From the NCBI RefSeq assembly GCF_900177725.1, contig NZ_FXAT01000005.1:496001-560000 (forward strand): 64,000 nt of DNA, read 5' to 3'. Origin of the DNA: Paraburkholderia susongensis (GTDB taxonomy: Bacteria > Pseudomonadota > Gammaproteobacteria > Burkholderiales > Burkholderiaceae). The notes beneath the pieces were generated by a model. The model made no database searches. It was not told the origin of the DNA and saw nothing but the letters and a program-made list of their open reading frames with translations. The translations under genes were made by a program, and so were the position numbers. This document shows, piece by piece, positions 25,178 to 33,711 of this stretch (position 1 is the stretch's first letter; each line of letters starts with the position of its first letter).

Positions 25178-25594
25178 ATGAAAGTACGGTCTCGCAAGCT
25201 GAACAAGAGCGACTTCGAACAACTGTCGCAATTTCGCTACCAGATGCGGCGCTTCGAACGGTTCTCCGAACAGGCCGCGCAGAACGAAGGCATCACGCCG
25301 CTGCAATACCTGCTGTTGCTGCATATCAAGGGTTATCCGGAGCGCGACTGGGCGAGCATCGGCGAACTCGCGGAGCGGTTGCAGGCGCAGCATCACGGCG
25401 TCGTCGCACTGGTGTCGCGCTGCGAAGCGCTCGAGCTCGTGCGCCGCCAGGTCAGCGAAACCGATCGCCGCCAGGTTGAAGTGCACCTCGAAAAAGCCGG
25501 CGAGCGGGTACTCGAGCGTCTCGCGGAATTGCACCGCGCTGAATTGAAATCGCTCGAAGGTTCTTTCCAGATTCCACAGATCGACTTCGACTAA
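25178..25594 (+). CDS. MarR-family transcriptional regulator
   Basis: 138 residues. A winged helix-turn-helix of MarR type is clear: RRFERFSEQAAQNEGITPLQYLLLLHI, IGELAERLQAQHHGVVALVSRCEALELV, and the wing RRQVSETDRRQVEVHLEKAGERVL. It ends 2 bp before the CLC gene, so the two are one operon. A 19-bp palindrome lies over its own promoter, and four more copies precede the nearby small-protein, universal stress, DUF1840 and HPP genes. This makes it the likely regulator of the whole local set. Confidence 0.92.
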   Translation: MKVRSRKLNKSDFEQLSQFRYQMRRFERFSEQAAQNEGITPLQYLLLLHIKGYPERDWASIGELAERLQAQHHGVVALVSRCEALELVRRQVSETDRRQVEVHLEKAGERVLERLAELHRAELKSLEGSFQIPQIDFD

Positions 25595-25596
25595 CT

Positions 25597-27396
25597 ATGA
25601 GCATGGATTCCCACAAGCGCGACTTTTCGACCAATGCACGGTTGCCCGGCATTTTTGCGTTGGCGGCGTGCATCGGCATGGTGAGTACGCTTGCCGCTTT
25701 CGTATTGCTGAACCTGATTCGTCTGTTCACCAATCTGTTTTTCTTCGGCACGCTGTCGTTCGTCGAACGGTCGCCCGCTACCAATACGCTCGGCCTCTGG
25801 GTCATCGGCGTGCCGGTGATCGGCGGGCTGATCGTCGGGCTGATCGCGCGCTTCGGCTCCGAAAAAATCCGCGGCCACGGCATTCCCGAGGCGATCGAAG
25901 CGATCCTGTTCGGCAAGAGCAAGATGTCGCCGAAAGTGGCCGTGCTCAAGCCGCTGTCGTCGGGCATCGTGATCGGCAGCGGCGGGCCATTCGGCGCGGA
26001 AGGCCCGATCATCATGACGGGCGGCGCGCTCGGCTCGCTGATCGCGCAGTGCGTGAAGGTCACGTCGGCGGAACGCAAGACGCTACTGGTCGCCGGCGCC
26101 GCCGCGGGCATGACCGCGGTGTTCGGCACGCCGCTCGCCGCCGTGCTGCTCGCGGTCGAACTGCTGCTGTTCGAATGGCGGCCGCGCAGCTTCCTGCCGG
26201 TCGCGGTGGCCTGCGCGGTCGCCGGTTTCACCCGCGCGATTTTCTTCGGCACAGGTCCGCTGTTTCCGCTTCAGACCGTCGCGCCCAATGCCTGGGCGCT
26301 GATTTCATGCGCCATCGCGGGCGTGCTGTCGGGCGCGCTGGCATCGGGACTGTCCGCCTCGCTGTACAAAGTGGAAGACCTGTTCGGCAAGTTGCCGATC
26401 CACTGGATGTGGTGGCCCGCGCTCGGCGGCATCGTGGTCGGTATCGGCGGATGGCTCGAGCCGCGCGCACTTGGCGTCGGTTACGACGTGATCGGCGACC
26501 TGTTGCACCAGCACATCGCGGTACAGGTCGCACTCGTGCTGCTCGCCGTGAAGGCGGTGATGTGGGTCGTGGCGCTCGGCTCCGGCACGTCCGGCGGCGT
26601 GCTCGCGCCGCTGCTGATGCTCGGCGCCGGACTCGGCACGGTGCTCGCACACTGGCTGCCGGGCAGCGAGCCGGCGTTGTGGCCGCTCGTCTGCATGGCC
26701 GCGACGCTCGGCGCCACGCTTGGCGCGCCGCTCACGGCCATCGTGTTCGCGTTCGGCCTCACGCACGACAGCAACGCACTGCTGCCGCTATTGACCGCCA
26801 CGCTGATCGCGCACGGCTTTGCGACCGTGGTGATGCGGCGCTCGATCATGACCGAGAAAATCGCGCGCCGCGGTTATCACATCTATCGCGAGTACGGCGT
26901 CGATCCACTCGAGCGCCACTATGTCGATGAAGTGATGACAGCCTCGGTCGAATCGGTCGATGCCGGCCAGACGGTCGGCGCAACGCTGCAAACGCTGTTC
27001 GGCGCGAACCAGGTGCGCCGTGCCTATCCGGTGGTGCGCGACGGCGCGGTGATCGGCGTGGCCGATCGCATGCTGCTCGAACGCTTTTGCGCCGAAGAGG
27101 CGGAACGCAAACGCGCCATGACGCTCGCCGACGTATTCGCCCAGCAGAGCACCGCATTTGCTTTGTCATCCGAAACATGCCGGCTCGTCGCGACGCGCCT
27201 CGCCGTGCTCGGTCTCGAACGCTTGCCGGTGGTGGCTGACGCCAGGAGCATGCGTCTTGTCGGCATCGTGTCACGCAGCGACCTCGTCAAACCGTCGCTC
27301 ACGCACTTCGAGGAAGAACACAAGCGGGAACGCTTCCGGCGCATTGGACCGTCGCTTGGCAAACGGCGCTTTGCGCCGGTTCGCAAGACCGGCTGA
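25597..27396 (+). CDS. CLC-type chloride channel/antiporter with CBS domains
   Basis: 599 residues. About 430 N-terminal residues form the CLC membrane domain, with the ion-path motifs GSGGPFGAEGPIIMTGGALG (gating Glu in GAEGP) and GSGTSGGVLAPLLMLGAGLG. Two C-terminal CBS domains follow (VDEVMTASVESVDAGQTVGATLQTLF and LADVFAQQSTAFALSSETCRLV ... LVGIVSRSDLV). It is co-transcribed with marR. Like the HPP protein it couples a membrane core to a CBS pair, which suggests both respond to the same nucleotide signal. A strong terminator follows. Confidence 0.93.
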   Translation: MSMDSHKRDFSTNARLPGIFALAACIGMVSTLAAFVLLNLIRLFTNLFFFGTLSFVERSPATNTLGLWVIGVPVIGGLIVGLIARFGSEKIRGHGIPEAIEAILFGKSKMSPKVAVLKPLSSGIVIGSGGPFGAEGPIIMTGGALGSLIAQCVKVTSAERKTLLVAGAAAGMTAVFGTPLAAVLLAVELLLFEWRPRSFLPVAVACAVAGFTRAIFFGTGPLFPLQTVAPNAWALISCAIAGVLSGALASGLSASLYKVEDLFGKLPIHWMWWPALGGIVVGIGGWLEPRALGVGYDVIGDLLHQHIAVQVALVLLAVKAVMWVVALGSGTSGGVLAPLLMLGAGLGTVLAHWLPGSEPALWPLVCMAATLGATLGAPLTAIVFAFGLTHDSNALLPLLTATLIAHGFATVVMRRSIMTEKIARRGYHIYREYGVDPLERHYVDEVMTASVESVDAGQTVGATLQTLFGANQVRRAYPVVRDGAVIGVADRMLLERFCAEEAERKRAMTLADVFAQQSTAFALSSETCRLVATRLAVLGLERLPVVADARSMRLVGIVSRSDLVKPSLTHFEEEHKRERFRRIGPSLGKRRFAPVRKTG

Positions 27397-27416
27397 AAAA
27401 ATCGCCATTGAAGATG

Positions 27417-27448
27417 AAAGGCCGAGGCCAGTCATGGCCTCGGCCTTT
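27417..27448 (+). terminator. Rho-independent terminator after the CLC gene
   Basis: A perfect 14-bp stem AAAGGCCGAGGCCA/TGGCCTCGGCCTTT with loop GTCA, starting 20 bp after the stop codon. Confidence 0.9.
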
Positions 27449-27501
27449 CTATTTGCAACTTCCGCTCGCACAGCGCGCGCTCCACGGCTAACACGCGCTG
27501 G

Positions 27502-27900
27502 CTATTTGCCCGCGCCACGTGACTCGACACAACTGAGCACGAGCGTATCGCCCGATTTCGCACCGGCGCTCAGCGCGGCGCTGTGAAGATCCGTGCCGTC
27601 GCAATGCCATTCGGCAAGAAAATCGCTCCTGCACGCGCTGACCAGCCCGTCTTTATATATCCCGGGCATCGTGTAATCGCAGCTCGCGCGCCCATTGCAA
27701 TGGCGCGCGACGTCATGAGTCATGTTGCCGCGCGGCGCGCCGCAGTTCTCGCCATAGGTGCCCGATACGATCGTAATCGAGCGCATTTCCGCAGCCGCGT
27801 TCGCGGTGAACAGGAAGATGCCCGCCATCAACGGCATAGAGCGGAAGATTCCACTGAGGAAAGCCCGTCCGTCCCCTGCATGCTCTGTTAGCCCGGTCAC
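27502..27900 (-). CDS. Small secreted cysteine-rich protein, possibly lectin-like
   Basis: 132 residues from a GTG with GGGAGACGCAAA upstream. A signal peptide (core MPLMAGIFLFTANAAAE) precedes a mature domain of about 95 residues with six cysteines: SGTYGENCGAPRGNMT, ARHCNGRASCDYTM, ACRSDFLAEWHC and LVLSC. The Tyr-Gly-x-x-Cys start and Cys spacing loosely resemble the SUEL/galactose-binding lectin fold, which would predict periplasmic or secreted sugar binding. That match is weak. An internal ATG at 27837 is an alternative start. It is a single gene. Confidence 0.62.
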   Translation of the reverse strand: MTGLTEHAGDGRAFLSGIFRSMPLMAGIFLFTANAAAEMRSITIVSGTYGENCGAPRGNMTHDVARHCNGRASCDYTMPGIYKDGLVSACRSDFLAEWHCDGTDLHSAALSAGAKSGDTLVLSCVESRGAGK

Positions 27901-28112
27901 TTTGCGTCTCCCTTCGAATCGCGCAGCCGCCTGATTGGCCGAAACGCGTTGCCTCTATCAGGTATAGAAGAAAGAGAAAAGGACTGCTACAAGGACTGCC
28001 ACGGGGACTGCCACAGAAACGCCGTTCGCTAGCGGCTGCGCATAGATGACCTCCAGATGACCGCCGTGCGGGCGCGACAGCACCGCACGGCATCACAAGC
28101 GCTAAAACGCCG

Positions 28113-29015
28113 TTATTCGAGCGCCTTGTCGTTCGGCGTCGCGTAAAGCTGCTTCAGCGAAGCGCTCATCGGAAAATCAAAGCTGATGTTCTTCGGCGGC
28201 ACGGGCTTCACGAACCATCTGTCGTACATGGTGTGGATTTCCGGCCCTTTCATCACCTGTTCGAGCGTGCCGTTGACGAGCTTTCTGAATTCGGGATCGT
28301 CGCGGCGCATCATGAAGCCATACGCTTCCGACGATTGCGGCGTGCCGGTAATGATCCAGTCCGACGGCTTCGCGGTGAGCGTGCGGGTACCGGCAAGCAA
28401 CACGTCATCCATCATGTACGCGGCCGCGCGGCCGCTTTCGAGCGTGAGCCGCCCTTCGCCGTAATCCTTCGCGCTGATGATCTGCATGTTCATCTTTTTG
28501 TCTTCGTTCATCTTGCGCAGAATGCGCTCGGACGTCGTGCCCTGATTCGTCACGACGGTCTTGCCCGCGAGATCAGGAAAGTCCTTGATGCCGGAATCCT
28601 TGCGCGTCAGAAGCCGCGTCGTCGCAACGAAGAACGTATCGGCAAACGTCACCTGACTTTGCCGCGCCGCGAGATTGGTCGTCACGCCGCATTCGAGATC
28701 GACCGTGCCGTTCTGCACGAGCGGAATACGGTTCTGCGACGTCACCGGAATGAAGCGCACCTTGAGGTCGGGGCGTTTCGTTTTTACCTTGACCGCCTCG
28801 ATGACCTTGTTGCACAGATCCTGCGAAAAACCGATCACCTCGTTGTTCGCATCGACATACGAAAACGGCACCGACGTTTCGCGGTGACCGATCGCGATCA
28901 CACCGCTTTGCTGGATTTTCGCGAGCGTGGACTGCGAGTCCTGCGCGAAAGCGCTCGAACTCGCCGAACTCAGGGCAACGAGCGCGGCGGCAACGGACCA
29001 GTTCATGACTTTCAT
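28113..29015 (-). CDS. Glutamate/aspartate-type ABC substrate-binding protein
   Basis: 300 residues from MKVMNWSVAAAL, with GGAGAAAACCC upstream. After the signal peptide (ending SSAFAQ) it is a family 3 periplasmic binding protein: GVIAIGHRETSVPFSYVDANNEVIGFSQDLC, and SQNRIPLVQNGTVDLECG, the usual alpha-amino-acid contact segment. It most resembles GltI-type dicarboxylic amino acid receptors. No permease or ATPase gene adjoins it, so it is an orphan receptor that must share a transporter encoded elsewhere. Confidence 0.88.
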   Translation of the reverse strand: MKVMNWSVAAALVALSSASSSAFAQDSQSTLAKIQQSGVIAIGHRETSVPFSYVDANNEVIGFSQDLCNKVIEAVKVKTKRPDLKVRFIPVTSQNRIPLVQNGTVDLECGVTTNLAARQSQVTFADTFFVATTRLLTRKDSGIKDFPDLAGKTVVTNQGTTSERILRKMNEDKKMNMQIISAKDYGEGRLTLESGRAAAYMMDDVLLAGTRTLTAKPSDWIITGTPQSSEAYGFMMRRDDPEFRKLVNGTLEQVMKGPEIHTMYDRWFVKPVPPKNISFDFPMSASLKQLYATPNDKALE

Positions 29016-29076
29016 GGGTTTTCTCCGATCGTACGGCATGGTTCTCATGGATTGCGGGCTTCTTTACGAGCCGTCT

Positions 29077-29114
29077 ACATATGTTGCCATTAAAAAAATA
29101 ATTGCAACATATGT
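29077..29114. promoter_or_regulatory. Large inverted repeat upstream of the binding-protein gene
   Basis: Arms ACATATGTTGC and GCAACATATGT (11 bp, perfect) flank a 16-bp A/T-rich centre, 62 bp upstream of the orphan binding-protein gene. Each arm contains the self-complementary ACATATGT. It is likely an operator, with the regulator unknown. Confidence 0.6.
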
Positions 29115-29153
29115 TAACTACCGAGTGCGACGCAGCACCGCTTCCCAAGCCGC

Positions 29154-29209
29154 TCCGGTACACCTGATCCGTACCGGACACCATCCCAAAAACCGTACAG
29201 GTACTGTAC
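29154..29209. promoter_or_regulatory. GTAC-type inverted repeats upstream of the LysE exporter
   Basis: TCCGGTAC-N9-GTACCGGA spans 29154-29178 and GTACAG-N3-CTGTAC spans 29195-29209. A TAGAAT at 29223 could be the -10. These may be operator half-sites for a regulator of the exporter. Confidence 0.5.
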
Positions 29210-29272
29210 AGGCAAGTGTCGCTAGAATGAGCCCCACGTGCCATTCGTCTTTCCGCCGATACCGGAGCCCCC

Positions 29273-29896
29273 ATGTCCTTCGTCAGTCTCAGCGCGCTAC
29301 CCGCCGGCATTCTGTTCGCGCTCGTCACCTCGATCACGCCCGGTCCGAACAACACGATGCTGCTGGCCTCGGGCGTCAATTTCGGCTTTCGCCGCACGCT
29401 GCCGCATCTGTCGGGCATCAGCGCCGGGATGGTGTTGTTGATGCTGTCGGTCGGCATCGGTCTTGGCGAAGCGTTCGTGCATTTCCCGGTGCTGTACACG
29501 GTGCTCGAAGTCGTCAGCGTCGTTTATCTGCTGTATCTGGCGTGGAAAATCGGCACCTCGGGCGAACTGAAACTCAAGAAGGGCGAGCGCCGGCCCATGC
29601 GCTTTCACGAGGCTATCGCGTTTCAGTGGGTCAATCCGAAGGCCTGGATGATGGTGCTCACCGCCGCCACCACGATCCACCTGAGCGAGAGCTTCGGCAT
29701 GAACGTCGTCGCGATGGCAGTGGTGTTCTACGTGATCGGTTTTCCGTGCATCTGCCTGTGGGCAGGTTTCGGCACGGCCATGCGGCAGGTGCTGTCGAAT
29801 CCGAAACGGCTGCGCGTTTTCAACGTGGCGATGGCACTGCTGCTGGTGGCCTCGCTGTATCCGATCGCGTTGAGACTGCTGGGTCACGGCGCCTGA
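29273..29896 (+). CDS. LysE/RhtB-family amino acid exporter
   Basis: 207 residues with the LysE hallmark near the N-terminus (LFALVTSITPGPNNTMLLASGVNFGFRRTLPHLSGI) and about six membrane helices (GMVLLMLSVGIGLGEAFV, VVSVVYLLYLAWKIG, VVAMAVVFYVIGFPCICLWAG and MALLLVASLYPIALRLL). It is predicted to export amino acids or related metabolites from the cytoplasm. It converges with a MocR regulator whose other neighbour is an omega-aminotransferase. The three may form an amine/amino-acid response set, though co-regulation is inferred. Confidence 0.9.
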   Translation: MSFVSLSALPAGILFALVTSITPGPNNTMLLASGVNFGFRRTLPHLSGISAGMVLLMLSVGIGLGEAFVHFPVLYTVLEVVSVVYLLYLAWKIGTSGELKLKKGERRPMRFHEAIAFQWVNPKAWMMVLTAATTIHLSESFGMNVVAMAVVFYVIGFPCICLWAGFGTAMRQVLSNPKRLRVFNVAMALLLVASLYPIALRLLGHGA

Positions 29897-29911
29897 GCGC
29901 GCCGCCAACTC

Positions 29912-31327
29912 CTACAGCGCCCCTCGTCCGACCCGCTCGATGAAGCGCCACAACGCATCGTCGGTCGAATACGGCGCGTTGAAGCGGAACCATGCGCTCG
30001 GCGCGTCGTCGGGACGGAAATAGGAGCCCGGCGCGAGCCAGATGCCGTGCGCGAGCGCGGCCGTCGCGACCTCGCCGGCGCGCTCCGGCTCGACCGGCAG
30101 GCGCGCGCACAGGAAAAGCCCCGCGCGCGGCCGGTGAAATATCTCGAGTCCAAGCGCATCGAGCCGTTCCTCGAGCGCCGCATGCGCGAGCTTGAGTCTT
30201 TCGTTGACGGTTTCGACATGGCGCGCGTAACGCCCTTCGAGCAACACCTTCTCGACGATCCGCTCGATCGTTTCCGACGAGGTCAGCCCCACTGCCATCT
30301 TCGTGCGCGCCAGTTCGCGCAGCACCGCCGTCTCGGCGACCACATAGCCGCAGCGCAGCGCGGGCGTAACCGTCTTCGAAAAGCCGCTCACGTACACCAC
30401 GCGCTGCAGCCCCTCCATCGCGGCAAAAAGCGGCGCGCCGGAGGGCGCCAGTTCGCGGCTCACATCGTCCTCGATCACCCACATGCGCTCGCGCTCGGCG
30501 ATCTGCAGCAAGCGGAATGCGGCCGACATGCCGAACGTCGCGCCGGTCGGATTCTGTAGCGTCGTGTTGACGAAGATCGCCTTCGGCTTGTGCCGCGCGA
30601 CCAGCGTGTCGAGCACGTCGGTATCGACGCCTGCCGGCGTGCGCGGCACGCCGTGCACGACGAGACCGGCGAGCTTGAGGATCTGTAGCAGATTGCAATA
30701 GCCGGGGTCTTCGACGATCACCGCGTCGCCCGCGCGCAGCAACGTGCGCACGATCAGATCGAGCCCCTGCGTCGCGCCTTGAGTGAGCAGCACGTTCGTC
30801 ACGTCGACCGGCAGGCCGCGCCGGTCGAGCTGTTCGGCGACTCGTTCACGCAGCGGCGCAAATCCGTACGGATGCCCGTAGTCGCCAAGGCGCACAGCCG
30901 GCACCCGGCTCACCACACGCAAGGCATGCTGCAGGCCGCTCTCGTTGATCCATTCGCTCGGCAGCCAGCCGCAGCCGGCCTTGATCGGCACCGAGTGGTC
31001 GGCGAACACGTCGGACAGCAACCAGGTCGCGGTCAGGCTCGGCGGCTGCCAGTCGGCGGCGGTCGCACGCGTGGCCGGCCCGCGCGCGGCGACGCGATAG
31101 CCGGAGCCGCGCCGCGCGACGACGAGCCCCATCGACACGAGCCGGTTATACGCCTCGGTCACCGTGAAAGTGCTCAGCGCGTGGCTGTGCGCGAGCTGCC
31201 GCACCGACGGCAGCAGCGCGCCCGCGCGCAGCGATTGCGCCTCGATCGCGCGCGCGAAGCCTTGCACGACCTGCTCGACGAGCGTCGGCGCGGCGCGGCG
31301 GTCGCGCTGAAGTTCCAGTTCGATCAT
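29912..31327 (-). CDS. MocR/PdxR-type GntR regulator with aminotransferase domain
   Basis: 471 residues from MIELELQRDRRAAPTLVEQV. An in-frame extension upstream is not protein-like. The N-terminal winged helix is of GntR type (AGALLPSVRQLAHSHALSTFTVTEAYNRL). The C-terminal 350 residues are a fold-type I aminotransferase domain with VLLTQGATQGLDLIVRTLL, VEDPGYCNL and the PLP lysine in VYVSGFSKTVTPALRCGY. Members sense pyridoxal phosphate or an amino compound. It diverges from an omega-aminotransferase, its probable target. Confidence 0.92.
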   Translation of the reverse strand: MIELELQRDRRAAPTLVEQVVQGFARAIEAQSLRAGALLPSVRQLAHSHALSTFTVTEAYNRLVSMGLVVARRGSGYRVAARGPATRATAADWQPPSLTATWLLSDVFADHSVPIKAGCGWLPSEWINESGLQHALRVVSRVPAVRLGDYGHPYGFAPLRERVAEQLDRRGLPVDVTNVLLTQGATQGLDLIVRTLLRAGDAVIVEDPGYCNLLQILKLAGLVVHGVPRTPAGVDTDVLDTLVARHKPKAIFVNTTLQNPTGATFGMSAAFRLLQIAERERMWVIEDDVSRELAPSGAPLFAAMEGLQRVVYVSGFSKTVTPALRCGYVVAETAVLRELARTKMAVGLTSSETIERIVEKVLLEGRYARHVETVNERLKLAHAALEERLDALGLEIFHRPRAGLFLCARLPVEPERAGEVATAALAHGIWLAPGSYFRPDDAPSAWFRFNAPYSTDDALWRFIERVGRGAL

Positions 31328-31430
31328 GATGCGGGCGATGAGTCCTGGCGAAAAAGCAGGCTGCGGCGGCCGGCTGGGGTTGGGCGGATGCGATGCCGGA
31401 CTGCTCGTGCCGCGAAACGAGCGCAACGAG

Positions 31431-31514
31431 ACAGTTCGCACGAATCTGCCAGCACAGTTAGCACCACACTTCGTCAACTGTTTATGCCGACATTAAACCG
31501 CGGACGCTACAGTT
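31431..31514. promoter_or_regulatory. ACAGTT repeats between mocR and the aminotransferase
   Basis: ACAGTT occurs at 31431, 31454 and 31509, with the reverse AACTGT at 31476. MocR-type regulators commonly bind several short repeats, so these are candidate half-sites for the divergent promoter. Confidence 0.5.
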
Positions 31515-31575
31515 GCGCTACGCCCTTTCGTCATTTCGTCCTTTCGCCCTTTACCCACCTCATCGAGGAGAAACC

Positions 31576-32904
31576 ATGACTTCGCGCCCCGTCATCGAAG
31601 ACCTGTCGTCGTTCTGGATGCCCTTCACCGCCAACCGCCAGTTCAAGGCCGCGCCGCGCCTGCTGGAATCGGCGCAGGGCATGTACTACCGCAGCACCGA
31701 CGGGCGCGAGATTCTCGACGGCTGCGCCGGGCTGTGGTGCGTGAACGCAGGCCACGGCCGCGCGGAGATCGTCGCGGCGATCACCCAACAGCTCTCGACG
31801 CTCGATTTCGCGCCGACCTTCCAGATGGGCCATCCGCTCGCGTTCGAAGCGGCCACCAAAGTCGCCGGGCTGATGCCGGCCGGGCTCGACCGTATCTTCT
31901 TCACGAACTCGGGCTCCGAATCGGTCGATACCGCGCTGAAAATCGCGCTCGCCTACCACCGCGCGCGCGGCGAAGGCCAGCGCACGCGTTTGATCGGCCG
32001 CGAGCGCGGGTATCACGGCGTGGGCTTCGGCGGCATTTCGGTCGGCGGCATCGCGCCGAATCGCAAAACCTTCTCGGGCGCGCTGCTGCCCGCGGTCGAT
32101 CATCTGCCGCACACGCACGACCTCGAACACAACGCGTTCTCGAAGGGTCAGCCCGCGTGGGGCGCGCATCTGGCCGAGGAACTGGAGCGGATCGTCACGC
32201 TGCACGATGCGTCGACGATCGCCGCAGTGATCGTTGAACCGGTGGCCGGCTCGACCGGCGTGCTGATTCCGCCGCAAGGCTATCTGCAGAAGCTGCGCGA
32301 AATCTGCACGAAGCACGGCATCCTGCTGATTTTCGACGAGGTCATCACCGGCTTCGGGCGTCTCGGCAAAGCCACCGCGAGCGAGCACTTCGGCGTCACG
32401 CCGGACCTGATTACGATGGCGAAGGCGATCAACAACGCGTCGATCCCGATGGGCGCGGTCGCGGCGAGCCGCACGATCCACGACACGGTCGTGGGCAGCG
32501 GCGCGCCGGGCGCGATCGAACTGTTCCACGGCTACACGTATTCAGCTCACCCGGCCGCGGCCGCCGCCGCGGTCGCGACGCTCGATCTGTATCGCCGCGA
32601 AAACCTGTTCGAGCGCGCGGCCGGTCTCGCGCCGAAGTTCGAGGCTGCCGCGCACGCGCTGCGTGGCGCGAAGCACGTGAAGGACGTGCGCAACCTCGGC
32701 CTCGTCGCGGGCATCGAACTCGAATCGCGCGACAGCGCACCGGGCGCACGCGCTTATGAGGCGTTCGTCAAATGCTTCGAGGCGGGCGTGCTGATCCGCT
32801 TCACGGGCGACATCCTCGCGTTTTCGCCGCCGCTCATCATCGACGAGGAACAGATCGCGCACCTCTTCAAGACGGTCGGCGACGTGCTCGCGACCGTGCA
32901 GTAA
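31576..32904 (+). CDS. Omega-amino acid:pyruvate aminotransferase (class III)
   Basis: 442 residues from MTSRPVIEDLSSFWMPFTANRQFKAAPRLL, with GAGGAG upstream. It is a class III PLP aminotransferase with YYRSTDGREILDGCAGLWCVNAGHGR, FTNSGSESVDTALKIALAYHRARGEG, the PLP-stacking FDEVITGFGR, and the lysine in LITMAKAINNASIPMGAV. The beginning closely follows beta-alanine/omega-amino acid:pyruvate transaminases. It would pass the amine group of beta-alanine-like substrates to pyruvate. It is divergent from mocR and followed by a strong terminator. Confidence 0.92.
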   Translation: MTSRPVIEDLSSFWMPFTANRQFKAAPRLLESAQGMYYRSTDGREILDGCAGLWCVNAGHGRAEIVAAITQQLSTLDFAPTFQMGHPLAFEAATKVAGLMPAGLDRIFFTNSGSESVDTALKIALAYHRARGEGQRTRLIGRERGYHGVGFGGISVGGIAPNRKTFSGALLPAVDHLPHTHDLEHNAFSKGQPAWGAHLAEELERIVTLHDASTIAAVIVEPVAGSTGVLIPPQGYLQKLREICTKHGILLIFDEVITGFGRLGKATASEHFGVTPDLITMAKAINNASIPMGAVAASRTIHDTVVGSGAPGAIELFHGYTYSAHPAAAAAAVATLDLYRRENLFERAAGLAPKFEAAAHALRGAKHVKDVRNLGLVAGIELESRDSAPGARAYEAFVKCFEAGVLIRFTGDILAFSPPLIIDEEQIAHLFKTVGDVLATVQ

Positions 32905-32935
32905 GCGCGGCGGGCACGACGCTCGCGTCGCGACG

Positions 32936-32972
32936 AAGCGGCGGCACGCCAAGGCGTGTCGCCGCTTTTTTT
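32936..32972 (+). terminator. Rho-independent terminator after the aminotransferase
   Basis: Stem AAGCGGCGGCACGCC/GGCGTGTCGCCGCTT with a two-base loop, followed by a T tract. It begins 31 bp after the stop. Confidence 0.9.
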
Positions 32973-33134
32973 ATTTCACGATGACCCCTGCACCGCGATT
33001 CGCTGGGCTACCACGCCTCAGCGCGGCCCTATCGAGCTCCTGGGAACCGAGTCTTTCAACTCGCGTATCTGCGCCTGATCTGATACCGGTTCGCACCGGA
33101 AAAAAACGGCTTCACAAGAAATTAAACAGATAAA

Positions 33135-33155
33135 CTTGCAAGTCAATCTTGCAAG
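33135..33155. promoter_or_regulatory. Twin CTTGCAAG palindromes upstream of the second marR gene
   Basis: CTTGCAAG occurs at 33135-33142 and again at 33148-33155, separated by TCAAT. It is also a larger imperfect palindrome (AAACTTGCAAG against CTTGCAAGATAAA). It lies 28 bp before the marR start and is a probable autoregulatory site. Confidence 0.7.
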
Positions 33156-33183
33156 ATAAACTTTCTATATCTATGATGCGCAC

Positions 33184-33645
33184 ATGAAGAAAAACCGCCA
33201 CCCCGCCCCTTCTGCCGAAACCATCACCGCCGACCTGATGCTGGCCCTGGGTCAGATCGTCCGCAGGCTACGCTCCGAAGGCAATCCGAACGAACTGAAT
33301 CTGTCGCAAATGGGCGCGCTTGCGAGGCTTGAGCGGCAAGGCCCGGCGACAACTGCCGATCTGGCGCGTATGGAGGCCATGAAGCCTCAGTCGATGAAGG
33401 CGATTCTCGCGGGCCTCGAAGAAGACGGCCTGGTCGAGCGGCGCCCGCATCCGACCGATGGACGCCAGATCCTGTTCGTACTGACTGCCGCGGGCGCCGA
33501 AGAACGCAGAAGGCGCGGCGTCGCGAAGCGCGAATGGATGATGGCGGCGCTGGCCACCTTCCAGCCCGAGGAGATGCGGGCACTGGAAGCTGCCATTCCG
33601 TTGCTCAGGCGATTAGGCAACCCGCCATCGGGCGGCTCGATATGA
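33184..33645 (+). CDS. MarR-family regulator of the isochorismatase/MFS operon
   Basis: 153 residues with a typical MarR winged helix: LALGQIVRRLRSEGNPNELNLSQMGALARL, TTADLARMEAMKPQSMKAILAGLEEDGLV, and the wing RRPHPTDGRQILFVLTAAGAEERR. It is followed after 66 bp by an isochorismatase-family gene and an MFS exporter. This suggests a small detoxification unit controlled by an aromatic or drug-like inducer. Paired CTTGCAAG palindromes lie at its promoter. Confidence 0.92.
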   Translation: MKKNRHPAPSAETITADLMLALGQIVRRLRSEGNPNELNLSQMGALARLERQGPATTADLARMEAMKPQSMKAILAGLEEDGLVERRPHPTDGRQILFVLTAAGAEERRRRGVAKREWMMAALATFQPEEMRALEAAIPLLRRLGNPPSGGSI

Positions 33646-33711
33646 ATCTGGTTTAACCCGTCGAGTTAACCCTTCAACTCGCAGTTCTTTTCAATTTCGC
33701 AGGAGAAGTGC

